A stretch of 64,000 nucleotides of DNA. Origin: Doryteuthis pealeii (Eukaryota > Mollusca > Cephalopoda > Myopsida > Loliginidae). Both the position numbers and the translations under genes were made by a program. The stretch lies in assembly GCA_023376005.1 (NCBI GenBank), contig CM042139.1, forward strand, positions 135,639,715-135,703,714, read 5' to 3'. This document shows positions 21,347 through 32,264 of this stretch, piece by piece. How positions within the stretch are numbered: position 1 is the first letter of the stretch; the number at the start of each line of letters is the position of its first letter. A model generated the notes under the pieces. The model did not search any database. It was not told the DNA's origin and saw only the letters and a program-made list of their open reading frames with translations.

Positions 21347-22133
21347 CCCTTTGAGTTTTCACACCAGTGTTAGCTGATGCTATTTCACTGGAGTCTGAGT
21401 GACAGCAAGGTCTCCAGGACTCTTCAGTGCAGTCTCATCTCTATTACCACAAAGTCTACATTTACTATTTTGTTGGGTCTTATCAATTTTCGCTTTTATA
21501 TAGTTTGTCCTTACGGCATTATTTTGTGCAGCAATTATTAATGATTCCTTTTTCTTTTGAGGTTTCCTTTTCTTAACCATGTCCAAGTCTTTCCATGTGC
21601 AACCTCTTCGATTTGTCGTTTGAAGCGTCCATATAATTGTTTTTCTTCCCATTTTTGTTTTCTAGTCTTTGTTGTTTTTCTGTTTGTCCATCTGCCACTT
21701 CTACTATTGTTAGCCGCCATAAGTAATTTGTCTTTGCTCTTTCTTGTGTAATCCTCAAGTTGTTGGATAGTGGTTTCTACACAGTCCTCTATGTTGGCAA
21801 GACCTCTTCCCCCTTCCTTTCTTGACACATATAATATATCTATGTCGTCTCTAGGGTGAAGAGCTTTGTGCATGGTCATTAACTTTCTCGTTCTTTGGTC
21901 AATCTGTCTGAGTTCTTCTTTTGTCCATTTTAAGAATGGTCCTGAGTATCTTATAATGGGGACGGCCCAGGTATTCATTCCTTTGATCAGATTTCTGCTG
22001 TTAAGTTTGTTTTCTAGAAGTTTTCTAGTTCTCCTTTCTTTTTAACTTTTCCTTTCATTTCTGTTTGCTTAATATTGTCAGCTTCTAAAATTCCTAAGTA
22101 TTTGTAACTTTCATTTTCATTATTATTATTAAA
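21347..22133 (-). mobile_element. RLE LINE with internal deletion of the endonuclease region
   Basis: On the minus strand it starts with SYKYLGILEADNIKQTEMKG, which resembles the end of a reverse transcriptase domain (YLGI). It continues with NTWAVPIIRYSGPFLKWTKE, LHPRDDIDILYVSRKEGGRG and QLEDYTRKSKDKLL, then KQKWEEKQLYGRFKR and the first half of the knuckle, CRLCGNRDET. There the sequence jumps straight to KSPGDLAVTQTPVK, the extreme C-terminus, so the RLE domain is missing. A 146-codon stretch remains open. It ends at the (ATT)n at 21301. This copy extends furthest 5' of those seen. Confidence 0.9.
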
Positions 22134-22560
22134 GGTATTAGTAATAGTTGTAGTATAGTATCTGCTTCTATTACTTGTATGTCTTCTCGTCTATGCTGGC
22201 CGGATTGAGTTCTTTGGGTTTCATCTTCGTCTGGATCTTTCGGGCTGTATATCTTTGCATCCATCTTTTGTTCGTAATTATGAACATGAAAACACGATTT
22301 TGTTTTGCATGAAATTATCACCCGAGACCCAATGTTTACTGCGCTAAGAGAGGAAATGGCTCCAGGGATCACCTTAACTCGCTAACATTCATGTGATATT
22401 CTTAACCAAAGAGAATATCCCATCACAGGTCAATCAGGGGCCAAGAGCTCTCAATAAAAAAACCTAGGGGTTTTCCATGAGTTCTTAGTTAAACGCTAAA
22501 CATTAAATTTATATATCCTACTCCATATTACAAAATGAAAAGGCTACCCCATTAATTATA
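22134..22560. other. Spacer without recognised features
   Basis: A 92-codon minus-strand frame ends here and overlaps the LINE start. Its upstream part (with SPKDPDEDETQRTQSGQHR) is unrecognised and could be more of the LINE or another repeat. Confidence 0.35.
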
Positions 22561-22564
22561 TAAC

Positions 22565-22645
22565 ATGTATTTACCTAATCCCTCCGTCACGGACAGAATG
22601 CGACACAATGTCAATTATTTAAGTGGAATATAGCTGGGGGGAAGC
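22565..22645 (-). mobile_element. SINE group A, 3' end (inverted)
   Basis: GTATTTACCTAATCCCTCCG then GCGACACAATGTCAATTATTTAAG is the inverted group A terminus. Confidence 0.6.
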
Positions 22646-23049
22646 TGGTTTCCATCTGCGATATTTACCAGGACAGAAGAAATATAAAATGAGGTTAGAA
22701 ATAAATAATAAAAATTGCATCATCAGGAAGACGGGTTATCTCCCTTTTATTTCATTTGTTACATGACAAAAATGAACAATAAATGGGTCATTGATTTTCT
22801 TAAATATTATGCTTTTGGCTTTCAACACACTAATTGCAGCATGTTGGTTGCAACAGCTTTGAAACTCCTGTTTTGAAATTTTGTGAAACTGCCCTGTCGC
22901 ATTTCTTTTAACATCTTTTACCTCCTCAAATATTACGGTTAAGATGGATTTCCAACTTCGGAAACAAGCAAATGTCACATGGAGCTAGCTAATCGAATAA
23001 TATCAAAAGTTGACTCTGATACATCTAGAGTACTGAATATACGTCAACG

Positions 23050-23134
23050 TATCATATCCTATCTATTTATCTATCAATCTATCTCTCTATTAAAATCTGT
23101 TCATATCTATCTATCTCAGTCCAAGCCTTCCGGG

Positions 23135-23166
<32 letters not shown>

Positions 23167-23167
23167 T
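23050..23167. repeat. (CTAT)n tetranucleotide repeat
   Basis: Interrupted TATC/CTAT units, with a pure run of about seven units at 23138-23167. Confidence 0.93.
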
Positions 23168-23197
23168 AAACTTATTTAATCTGTATCTAAGTATATG

Positions 23198-23350
23198 TAT
23201 TTACCCAACTCATCCGCCACGCGTAGGTATCTACCTAACCCATTCGCTATGGTTTGTTTGTGGCACAAGGTCAATTTTGAGTTCAGTGTTTTCATTCTCC
23301 TAGACTTGTTGCCAAACTAAGGCTATATAGCATAGTCTTCCCTATCATTT
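23198..23350 (-). mobile_element. SINE group A (inverted), duplicated terminus
   Basis: The inverted terminus appears twice in a row (TATTTACCCAACTCATCCGC and TATCTACCTAACCCATTCGC), followed by GTGGCACAAGGTCAATTTTG, TTCTCCTAGACTTGTTGCC and CATAGCTGCAGAGAGAAG. The doubled end suggests one SINE end inserted next to another. Confidence 0.65.
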
Positions 23351-23789
23351 ACACATAGCTGCAGAGAGAAGAAATGGATTTTTTTTATTTTCCAGATGCA
23401 TTAGGGGGAAGTGCAATGTCCTGGATTTGAACTCTGGGGATGCAAAACTCTATGACAATAATCGTTATGAGAAGCGCATCTACATGTATGCATATTATTT
23501 TAAAGTCAATTTTTAATATGTAGACATTTCGAAATTCTTTAGTAACATACACGTGTATATGGGGAATATTTTGTTTTCTAATTATCTTTTTCTGAGGCAC
23601 TAAGCGAGGTACAGTTTTGCGAGCTTAACTAGCTGACCATTGCTAGTAAATTTGGTTCTTACTTAGTGCAGCATCGTAATGGCCTTGTGCAAAATCTTTT
23701 CGTGAATACTTATATTTTTTCTCAGAATTTGATTTTATTATTGCAAATCTGCAAAATCAAATAAAAATATTTTTTTTTGCGTTTGGTTT

Positions 23790-24040
23790 TGCTTGGTTTA
23801 ATTTCGTTGTTTAATGGCATGTCTACATTTAGGAGTTATTTGAGGCCAAATCTATTCCTGTAAAAGAGCAGTAGTGGTAAGTTTTAAACCATAGCAAGGG
23901 GGTGAAGGGATTCATATATTGGCCAATGGTATTAGTCCAATAGTAAATATAATAACGCGACTAAATTTCATGTTTACTACGATGTCGTAGACCAGAACGT
24001 TAGCCGAGGCATTACGGGATCTCCACACTTCTTTACTTTT
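23790..24040 (-). mobile_element. SINE group C (inverted)
   Basis: GTTTAATGGCATGTCTAC and GTTATTTGAGGCCAAATC form the inverted 3' end. The body has AACCATAGCAAGGGGGTG and CCAATGGTATTAGTCC, and the tRNA-like head on the right ends near CGTTAGCCGAGGC. Confidence 0.7.
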
Positions 24041-24117
24041 AAATTCATCTTCAGTTAAGTATATAATAACATTCATCCTATATTATCGCATAAAAGTCAT
24101 CATCAAAAGGTTGAAAG

Positions 24118-24395
24118 GTTCAAGATGGTGCCAACAATACGGATTCTCTTGACACACATTTGTCCCTATCCGTCGTCGCTCTTGACAGGTACTCCACATG
24201 GCATCCAGTGAAAGTCAATGCTGTGTGGGAGTGCACAGGAGAACGACACTAATGAGTTAACCTTTACTTTCTCAGCCATTCCCAGCATGTGTTGATCATC
24301 TTAATTGGATGGTTTGTGTAATCACTTTCAGTAGATAAGATATTGCTATTTTGTAGGGTGCTGCTTTCAGGATTTGTTCAAACCAGCATTCAACA
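24118..24395 (-). mobile_element. RTE/BovB-like LINE C-terminal relic
   Basis: On the minus strand the order is HPTK, then a TQTIQ-type block (ACACAAACCATCC), then GHCW-type and LL.P.HG-type blocks, all in broken frames. It parallels 43.0 kb. Confidence 0.6.
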
Positions 24396-24614
24396 TATAT
24401 GTGTTTGACATCTAGTTTTCTTTTAGGTGTTTCATTAAATTCCATGTTATGCAAACCTCAGAACTCATTCTATTCAAATAAATTCCTATTACTTTTGTAA
24501 TCTGAGTTAATGAACTAACCAACAGCGGCTTACGGTAGGATCGCAGTGGTGTGAGAGCGAATGTAAGCGGTTTAAAATAGGCAACTAGTTAGAAAACAAT
24601 TTTCGGAAAAGCGA

Positions 24615-24765
24615 GTAGGTATTTACCCAAGACGTTCGACACAATTCGTTTGTGGCACAAGGTTCGCCATTATGAGGTATTTCAAGAGGAACGAACTCGC
24701 TTTTGAGTAATAATGGATCTGCAAGAGTAGCACGCTAACCATTACACCACGATTGGACGCCTATA
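24615..24765 (-). mobile_element. SINE group A (inverted), internally deleted
   Basis: The right end is the inverted tRNA-like head (GCTAACCATTACACCACGA). The left end is the inverted terminus (TATTTACCCAAGACG and TTGTGGCACAAGGTTCGCC). The middle is shortened. Confidence 0.65.
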
Positions 24766-25185
24766 TTAACATTTATCATACAAGTTTGTTTTCTGCGTCT
24801 TTTTATTGGCTTTTGACATATAACCTCCGTTTTTGTTATTTTACAATAGAAACTGGGATTGTTGGAATATAAAAAAATATTTGTATTGATACATTCTAAA
24901 CTGTCAAATCAATTAAATCTTTATATATCAAATCTGTCTATCCATTTCTTTCATTCTTGTTTTAAGCGGACGGGAAAAAATAACTAATGAATGTCTAAAG
25001 CCTGTTTCTTAAATTCTGACATTTCATATGATTTTTTTTCTATCAGAATTTTTATATAAATATTTTGAAGTTTGTCTGATAGAATGAACTCTTCTCATTT
25101 ATAAAATTTTCTGTAGACTTTTAGCAAAGTCTTAGCTTCTAGCTGTCACCTGTGTCAAATTGTGTTCATTTGCTATAATAATCAT
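24766..25185. other. AT-rich spacer
   Basis: Nothing recognised. Confidence 0.4.
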
Positions 25186-25189
25186 TTGT

Positions 25190-26018
25190 ACGTGGAAGCG
25201 AGCTTGGCGTAACATTTAGTACAAGGAAACGGTGATGAGTGTTCAAATCCTGGATGAGTCTGTTTGCGTTTCACTTCTTGGTAATGCTCTTGGGAAAGGC
25301 ATGAATCCATCTGTTCTCTTCGTTTTTGTATAGCATCCGGTCTAGGAGAATGAAAACTCTGTTCTATTTTATGGAAAATAGTAGGAAATACTTGGGATAA
25401 TGGTAATTGTCTTTGGAAATACACTCGGCGATCCAAGTTCAAATCCTGGAAAAGTCTGAATTTAACTTCTGGCTAATTCCCTTCGGAAAAGCATGAATCT
25501 ATTTGTTCTCTTCTCAGCTTAGGATAAATAGTAGGGAAGACTTGTTGTAATGGTTATCAAAAATAAACTCGCGACTTGAGTTCAAATCCAGGACAAAGCT
25601 GTTTGTCTTTCACATGGCGCTAATGTACTTGGGAAAGACATGAACGATTCTGTTCTCTTCTGTTCTCTTCCTAGCTATGCATAAATAGTAGGACATAATT
25701 AGTTTTTTTTGCCTATGTTAGACAACCAGTCTAGAAGAAGGAAAACCAGCTTTACACCGCGTAAAATTATCCTGTATCGCATGGTTACCGTGGTAGAGGT
25801 GTTGGGTAAATAAATACTTTGAACATCGTATATGTATATGTAGAGGTGCTGGTATATAACAGAGATCGTAGGAAATGGACACGGCAAGCGTTCAAATGCT
25901 TGACAAGGCTGTGTGCATTTCCCATAGCGCTATTGGAAAATGACCAATTCTTTTTCCAACTATGTGTAAATAGTAGTGCATACTGAGATCTTAAAAATGT
26001 GGATGGCAACTGGTCTAG

Positions 26019-26022
<4 letters not shown>
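25190..26022 (+). mobile_element. Tandem run of partial SINE group A copies
   Basis: At least four successive partial copies are recognisable from recurring B-box-like blocks (GTTCAAATCCTGGATG at 25239, AGTTCAAATCCTGGAAAAG at 25437, GAGTTCAAATCCAGG at 25578, GCGTTCAAATGCTTGAC at 25889). Each has a GGGAAAGGCATGAAT-type block and a TAGGATAAATAGTAGGG-type block after it. They are all in the same orientation with varying truncation. The run ends in a (TA)n tract at 26022. The arrangement could come from repeated insertion or unequal exchange. Confidence 0.75.

Positions 26023-26076
<54 letters not shown>
26022..26076. repeat. (TA)n microsatellite
   Basis: Pure TA run. Confidence 0.97.
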
Positions 26077-26080
<4 letters not shown>

Positions 26081-26154
26081 GGATACAATAGAAACCTACT
26101 TAACTTTCACCATAAGGACCTTCAGGGTTAAATCCACTGAATTAATCGAGGTGC

Positions 26155-26240
26155 CGATTAATTGCAGCCGATCACACGTGTGTTACTGTATAAGATCTTA
26201 TACAGTAAACACACGTGTGATCGACGGCAATTAACCCTAA
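26155..26240. repeat. Near-perfect palindrome centred near 26195
   Basis: The centre is ACTGTATAAGATCTTATACAGT. The arms continue as CGATCACACGTGTGT on the left and ACACACGTGTGATCG on the right, with about 35 bp per arm. Outer sequence (GGGTTAA versus TTAACCC) extends the symmetry with an interruption. It is foldback or MITE-like with no coding capacity. Confidence 0.85.
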
Positions 26241-26281
26241 AGATCCTTCTATTTCTTATATCGCTGACTTAATCCCTGAAT

Positions 26282-26371
26282 TTTGCACCTCCAACGATCG
26301 TGCCCATTTTTACCGGTAACCCACCTTTTATAAATACACACACACACACACACACACAGACACACACACAC

Positions 26372-26431
<60 letters not shown>

Positions 26432-26440
26432 GGGGGGGGA
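26282..26440. repeat. Cassette: unique 50 bp + (CA)n(TA)n(GA)n, copy 1
   Basis: GCACCTCCAACGATCGTGCC and TTTTTACCGGTAACCCACC are followed by CA, TA, GA and a short G run. The unit repeats directly at 26446. Confidence 0.9.
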
Positions 26441-26445
26441 GAAGC

Positions 26446-26610
<165 letters not shown>

Positions 26611-26625
26611 AGAAAAATGTAGACC

Positions 26626-26848
26626 AAACATGGGATGTTACAATGGATGGAAATTTATTTGTGTTTTCTACACATTTTCCAAACTGAACACATTCAAAAC
26701 ATTCATCATCTTTTGAAACCCACATACATCCTTTGTTCTTCTAGACTAGTTTCATTGTTCTGGAGAGAGTTTTTTTTATAAACCGAAATGTTCGAACATC
26801 GACACAACGATTAATAAATTTCCATCCATTGTAACATCCCGTGTTTGT
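26626..26848. repeat. Inverted repeat, 30-bp arms, about 150-bp spacer
   Basis: TGGGATGTTACAATGGATGG on the left matches CCATCCATTGTAACATCCCG on the right (about 26631-26655 and 26815-26842). Microsatellites flank the pair on both sides. Confidence 0.8.
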
Positions 26849-26897
26849 ACTATATTTTCACCACATACTATCGGATTGATTTCCTCATTCTATCCCC

Positions 26898-26898
<1 letters not shown>

Positions 26899-26950
<52 letters not shown>
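26899..26950. repeat. (TA)n microsatellite
   Basis: TA run preceded by CCCCCC. Confidence 0.96.
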
Positions 26951-26953
<3 letters not shown>

Positions 26954-27148
26954 TTATTAGAAAGACTACATATGTTTCGTTGAAGATATATGTGATTGAT
27001 ATTTGGAAGCTTTAGGTTGTAGTAGAAGCATGGAAGAGTACAAAATAAGAAACAATAAACAAACGTAGCAATCCTAATGTATATAAACGCTACAATTGAC
27101 CATTGTTACTCCCTACTAAATACATTGTGCGTCACAACAGCTCGGGTT

Positions 27149-27675
27149 GTCACACTACAACCCCAAACATAAGACTATAAAAATGACATCAAAACACCGA
27201 TGTTGCAATATGGGTATATTCCTGACTTTTGTGAGCTAGAACTGCTAATGGAAGGAGGAGGAATAAATAACAAAGGCTTAAAAAATAGTGATGACCCAAA
27301 AGAGGAGAGCGATGGTTTTGACCGTAGCGTGACCCCGAACGAAGAATTGAGGGGCAAGCGGAAGTCGGGTGTTGACCGGAAGTCACGTGGTGACGTGGGG
27401 GAAGGAAGAAAGGGTTCGTTCTCTTTTTGCCGGCGTCCGTCGTGGGGCACAGACCTGATGAGAGCCCAGTAATCTATTAGTGTTCTCTCTCTCTCGTTCT
27501 CTCTGCCTCTCCTCCTCCCTGGTAGAAGCCACTAGACGAGCACGTTAATAAAGGCTGGGAGTTGTGACGACATGTTTCTCGTGTTATGATTTTTTATCGG
27601 AGTTTTAGTACCAAGAAAGAAAAGAGGACTACGGTGCATGTATCGTTTTAGTACCGTGAGTATTGCAACGTAACA
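27149..27675 (+). mobile_element. Possible solo LTR
   Basis: The segment is distinctly GC-richer than its surroundings (27.28-27.48 kb), starts TGTCACAC and ends GTAACA, and has an AATAAA signal at about 27546 after a CT-rich stretch. This is the layout of a U3-R-U5 unit. I could not find a matching target duplication or a second LTR. The 90-codon frame inside is probably incidental. A host promoter or first exon is an alternative I cannot exclude. Confidence 0.35.
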
Positions 27676-28115
27676 ACCGATCCGAGGGATCATTCAACAT
27701 AGGGAAGTAAATATTTAGAATTAAAAATTAAAAACATATTTTGAAAACAGACGGATGTGTGTCGGAACTATCAATATTCATCCAACGTATGATGGCCATT
27801 AACTAAGCAAATGACCTTCACAGGTGATTTGTTTATATTAGTTCAGAATTGTGTAGACCCCAAAATGTGATGAATCAGTACAACAAATCTCCGAAAGGGC
27901 ACTATTGAGGCTTTGAATTCAGAGCTTTTACTTCTCCTAGATCAGTTGCCTCATAAAGGCTTAAGAGAACAATATATCCTAATATTTACACAAAACTGCG
28001 GGAGAAAATGCATAATCGTACTTTTTTCAGAAGTGAAAAGCAAACATCCTTACCATAGATTTAAACTCGGTTTGTCAAGGTAATTTGCTACGATGATAAA
28101 TGTTACAAACTGTCT
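27676..28115. other. Spacer without recognised features
   Basis: About 27890-28080 has weak inverted group A SINE blocks (TTCTCCTAGATCAGTTGCC and ACACAAAACTGCGGGAG). The rest is not recognised. Confidence 0.4.
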
Positions 28116-28117
28116 GT

Positions 28118-28262
<145 letters not shown>

Positions 28263-29525
28263 ATATTTGCTTGATACAAGTATTACTCGGATAAATCACC
28301 GTGATAACAAATATAAAGTGCTCAGTACGTAAGTAGAGCGGATTTATTATTATAGTGTGTACATAAATAGTGTTAAGGAAACTTACATTTCTATCACTGA
28401 TATGACCGGCGAGTTCTCGGAAACATGATAAAACAATTTGTAGAATAAAAATGTGTATTTTCAAAAACAATCGTGTCATTAAGAAAATAACTTGCTTTCT
28501 TAGTGAAAAGTATGATTGAGAGACAAAAGGAAACTATCTGACATCGGAGAAATAACCGCAAGTACACCACAGAGGCGCCATGAGAAGCCAGAAACGCCAC
28601 GGTGACAAAGCGACTGTTTTTTTTCCTCATTATTAGAGATGGTTTTTCTTTTGTAGATTGCTATTTATTCACCTTCTTCCTCTTCCTATTCTCCGAATAT
28701 TAAATCGAACATGCACGAACATTCTTTTCTTTTATACATTCTGCTGTATAATCAACTGCTTCGCTCCTCCCTCTTGAAATACGGGTGTTTAATAATTCAT
28801 TCATAGATAACTTCCGTCTCGCATAATAATTTGTTATATTGCTTTTAACATGTCGATTTTTATGGATAAGCGAAAGGCTCCACAATATTTAGGAGATATG
28901 AACACGAAATAAGGCAAATGAATCTGTGTGTAAATAACAAATGAATCAATAAAATGAAATAGCTAAAAAACAAGATAAAAACTTTGTAGCATTAAATACA
29001 CGGTAATTGATAAATAGCTCCTTGTAATAAAGCAAACGGGTCATAAATTTTAATAATGTTTTTTTCTCATTGATAAATGATAAGCATGACGCATCAACCA
29101 TGTTCTTACTGCAACTATTAGGATATTTACATCTTAAAGATGAAGTAAATACTAAAGGAAAACGTTATAAATATCATCTGCCTCACGTCCAGTGTCATGT
29201 ATCACTGAAAAGAAAGTGCTAACAAGAATAAAAAATCCTGTATTCTCCTGGGTCACCGACGACGTGGTGATTAGTGTCACTCGAAATGATGCTTGCATTT
29301 GAATTTTTATACGCACATACACATACACATACATATAAAAACCAACATTAATCAGATTGTAACGATACGCACAAATACACGCGTGCACACACAAACATAG
29401 TAAAACAACATGACCACACACGCAAACATACGCATTCGTCCACGCCAATTAGCCAAAATATACACCTATGTATCGGAATAACTTCATTCTCACAGACATG
29501 AAATCCATTAAATACATATGTATAT
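28263..29525. other. Spacer without recognised features
   Basis: Over 1.2 kb with no element I can name. Frames of 61-98 codons on the minus strand have no recognisable domains. Confidence 0.4.
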
Positions 29526-29529
29526 ATAA

Positions 29530-29770
29530 GGGTCCGGGTTAGCTCATTCGGTAGAGCGTTCGGCTAGAAACCACAAGGTTCCTAGTTCGATTCCGGTCCT
29601 CGCCAACTCAGCGTATGAGTAGCACAGGGATCTGTGCGGTAAAGTAAGGAGCTGATGGTAGGTGTGGCGCTCCAACTCAGACGCCAAAACAATCTCCTGG
29701 GTCTAGCGCTATTGAAAAGGGGATAAACTCCCTCGCTGACTGGCTGATACCGACATTAGGCCGGCCCGAC

Positions 29771-29774
<4 letters not shown>
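29530..29774 (+). mobile_element. SINE group B, tRNA-derived, full length
   Basis: The tRNA-like head has an A-box (TTAGCTCATTCGGTAGAG) and a B-box (AGTTCGATTCCGG). The body includes GAGTAGCACAGGGATCTGTG, GGTAGGTGTGGCGCTCC, GACGCCAAAACAATCTCC, GGTCTAGCGCTATTGAAAAG and GGCCGGCCCGACGAC. A TTTATATA tail grows into a (TA)n run of over 20 units. It is the best-preserved group B copy here. It scores as tRNA-like at the 5' end but is not a tRNA gene, because the body follows in all copies. Confidence 0.88.

Positions 29775-29820
<46 letters not shown>
29775..29820. repeat. (TA)n tail of SINE B
   Basis: TA run directly following the SINE 3' end. Confidence 0.96.
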
Positions 29821-29822
<2 letters not shown>

Positions 29823-29959
29823 TCCCCATCCGCCTAGGGTTGAGCACTCTAGGCGGGATAATAACTGATGAGCGCCAAATAAAAGCGTAAACGCAAAGCT
29901 CTCCCAGTTAAGGCCTTTACATACAAAGCCATGTGTATTAAAACAGTTAAAATCCCCTT

Positions 29960-30105
29960 CGAATTCTGTAAGTGATGACAACCTGATGCTTAAGGTGACG
30001 GACTGACACTGAACCGATCAGAGTTCAATCCCGGCTGTAGGTAGATTACAAATGTCTAGCCACACTGAATAGATTGATAAGTCGGAACACCTGTCTGTGG
30101 ATGAC
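29960..30105 (+). mobile_element. SINE group E, tRNA-derived
   Basis: The order is a tRNA-like head, a B-box-like AGAGTTCAATCCCGG, GTAGGTAGATTACAAATG, TCTAGCCACACTGAA, a GTCGGAACACCTGTCTGTGG block and a TA tail. Confidence 0.75.
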
Positions 30106-30113
30106 TATATATA

Positions 30114-30162
<49 letters not shown>

Positions 30163-30198
30163 GCTGATCATATATGTAAGTATATATATATACTTAAA

Positions 30199-30266
<68 letters not shown>

Positions 30267-30381
30267 GAAGCATATATATATATACTTGTATAAGTGTGTG
30301 CATATTAAAAGACCAGTTAACAAGACGCATACTAATACACTCATCGGTTGGATCTTCTGACACAGACAGACACACACATAC

Positions 30382-30437
<56 letters not shown>
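30103..30437. repeat. TA-rich region with CT and CA blocks
   Basis: TA tracts at about 30103-30160, 30180-30190, 30215-30265 and 30386-30437, with CT at 30199-30214 and CA near 30360-30382. It lies between a plus and a minus group E SINE. Frames of up to 141 codons here are repeat translations. Confidence 0.93.
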
Positions 30438-30440
<3 letters not shown>

Positions 30441-30548
30441 ATCCAAAGATACCGTGTTTCGATGTATCACGCCTTTTCAGTGTGGCTAGACACTTGTAAA
30501 CTACCTACAGCGGGGATAGAAACCCGATCGATTCATCATCAGTAGGGC
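30437..30548 (-). mobile_element. SINE group E (inverted)
   Basis: AGTCATCCAAAGATACCG, TTTCGATGTATCACGCC, TTCAGTGTGGCTAGACAC, TAAACTACCTACAGCGG and a B-box complement mirror the copy at 29960. The 5' head is truncated. Confidence 0.75.
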
Positions 30549-30584
30549 TATATATGCACACAGATATACTAATAAAAATCCAAA

Positions 30585-30735
30585 TATTCTCCCTCCATTT
30601 GTGGGTAAATAATAGGAAAGACTGGATTCTTTAGCCTAAGCATGGTAAGAGGTCTTGGAGAAGGAAAACTTTGAATTCAAATCTGTTAAAATCCGCTTAA
30701 ATCCTGACCTGGTTTCACAACCTTCTCGAGCAAAC
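30585..30735 (+). mobile_element. SINE group A, 5'-truncated
   Basis: GTGGGTAAATAATAGGAAAG, TTTAGCCTAAGCATGG, CTTGGAGAAGGAAAAC and TTTGAATTCAAATCTG are in family order. Confidence 0.7.
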
Positions 30736-30739
30736 GTGT

Positions 30740-31520
30740 TTAGTAAGTACACATAATAGTATATTGATGTTTTAATAATTCTATTTGTTTACTTATATGT
30801 TTTATTCACTCTTATATACATTAGTTATAAAGTAGTTTACCTTAGTAAAACGTAACTTGCATAAATGTATTTTTTGTTAAATTTAACTATATTTACATTT
30901 ACATTATTTCATCATAGTTTAAGATTTTTAACTTTTATCCATTAATCGTACATATCTACTTTCGTGATATTTTTCTTAAAAAATAAAAGAACCGGATATA
31001 CTTACATCTGATGATTCGTGTACATGCGAAAGCAACACGAGACTTTAAAATTGGTTAGTTATCTACGGAATTTTAAAGAAAGAAAATTAGACTGCTTCTT
31101 GAATAAATGCAGAGACATGTTTCTATTAAGTTACTGATAGTGTAGATATTGTGATGAGCTTCGAGGGTATAAAATGAAAAATAAAGAAACATACAAATTA
31201 AAGTAAATCCTCTTCAACTAAATATTACATTATTTCTCCTGTAACATTTGAGGCAAAAATGATTGACAGCTGGCAAGCCGTATTGTTGTTTAGGTGTTAA
31301 ACAAAGATTTGATTGCATTGTGATGTCCGTTTCCTCATTACGAACTCATTCAATATATTTCGCTTTTTTATTTTTCTTCAACGAACGGAATTATTTATAC
31401 TTGCTGACAATTTTACTCAGTGGTTTCACGCCAGAAATATCGCATGACCTCTGATTTAACTATTTAAGGAGGTGAAGGTTAAAACTCATTTCCCTCTCTG
31501 TTGTATAGCCTGCTACTAGA
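30740..31520. other. AT-rich spacer
   Basis: Nothing recognised. Confidence 0.4.
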
Positions 31521-31539
31521 CTTCAATGAAACCACAGAC

Positions 31540-31745
31540 ACATGTATATAAAAATATGACCCGTCTGTATTTTCTTCGGTTTGTGGGTGGTGAGGGGCGC
31601 AGCGCGTTCACACTGAAAATGTCCGAGCAAGTTGGTGAGAGGCGGAGACGAGTGTTCACAATGGGAATGGCCGAGGCGAGTTGGTGACGAGAGGCGACGT
31701 GGTTATCTCTCGGCTGCTCGCTGGGGACTGACTGACCTTCGAGAT
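31540..31745. other. GC-rich island with two 47-bp near-repeats
   Basis: A GC-rich pocket in AT-rich surroundings. CGTTCACACTGAAAATGTCC (31608) and TGTTCACAATGGGAATGGCC (31652) start two tandem units that each run through GAGTTGGTGA- and GAGGCG-like text. A TTTATATA box follows at about 31755. It could be part of an LTR or promoter. I cannot decide. Confidence 0.5.
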
Positions 31746-31799
31746 CCACTAACCTTTATATACGATAAATATGCCCACGCATTTTTTTATCTTTTGATC

Positions 31800-32000
31800 T
31801 GATAACGGACATATATATTTCTTTATCTTTCTCTCCGCCTCCTCACCGGAAGACTCCGCTTCCGTTTTCCTTTTTGTTAATATATTTCTTCATCTTCTCC
31901 CTGCTTCTTGACCGTAAGACCTCTTTTCCATTCTACCTTTTTAAAAAAATATATATCTTTACCTTTGTCTTTTTGCCGGAAGATTTCTCTTTTTTGTTGC
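31800..32000. repeat. About 68-bp tandem repeat, 3 units
   Basis: Units begin near 31811 (ATATATATTTCTTTATC), 31879 (AATATATTTCTTCATC) and 31948 (ATATATATCTTTACC). Each contains a pyrimidine-rich stretch and an ACCGGAAGA/ACCGTAAGA/GCCGGAAGA block. Confidence 0.82.
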
Positions 32001-32264
32001 ACGATATGCAACCTTTCTTCAAGTTAATAGACCAGAACAGGTCGCGAAAAAGCATATTTTTCACCACCCCTCCAAAAAAACAAAAATTGCAGCTGCTTTT
32101 TCTAAATAGTTTTTATTTCACGTTTGAACAATCTCACATTAGTCTTCACACTTGATGCAATGTAAGCAACGTGTACGGTGATTGGAATAAATTATCTATG
32201 AAAAATGCAACAGTATGAAGAAAGAAGAGTTGACAAAGTTCCACATATCTTTTAGTGGGCGAGT

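Noticed and set aside
27200..27472. 90-codon GC-rich frame as a host first exon
   Set aside because: It lies inside a segment with LTR-like ends and a downstream AATAAA. No splice donor or continuing frame could be supported, so I listed only the LTR possibility.
29530..29605. tRNA gene
   Set aside because: A-box and B-box are good, but the same head with the same 170-bp body recurs at five other places, so it is the 5' part of SINE B.
30074..30499. 141-codon plus and 100-codon minus frames
   Set aside because: They translate TA and CT tracts between two SINEs. The high Ile/Tyr content is the signature of (TA)n.
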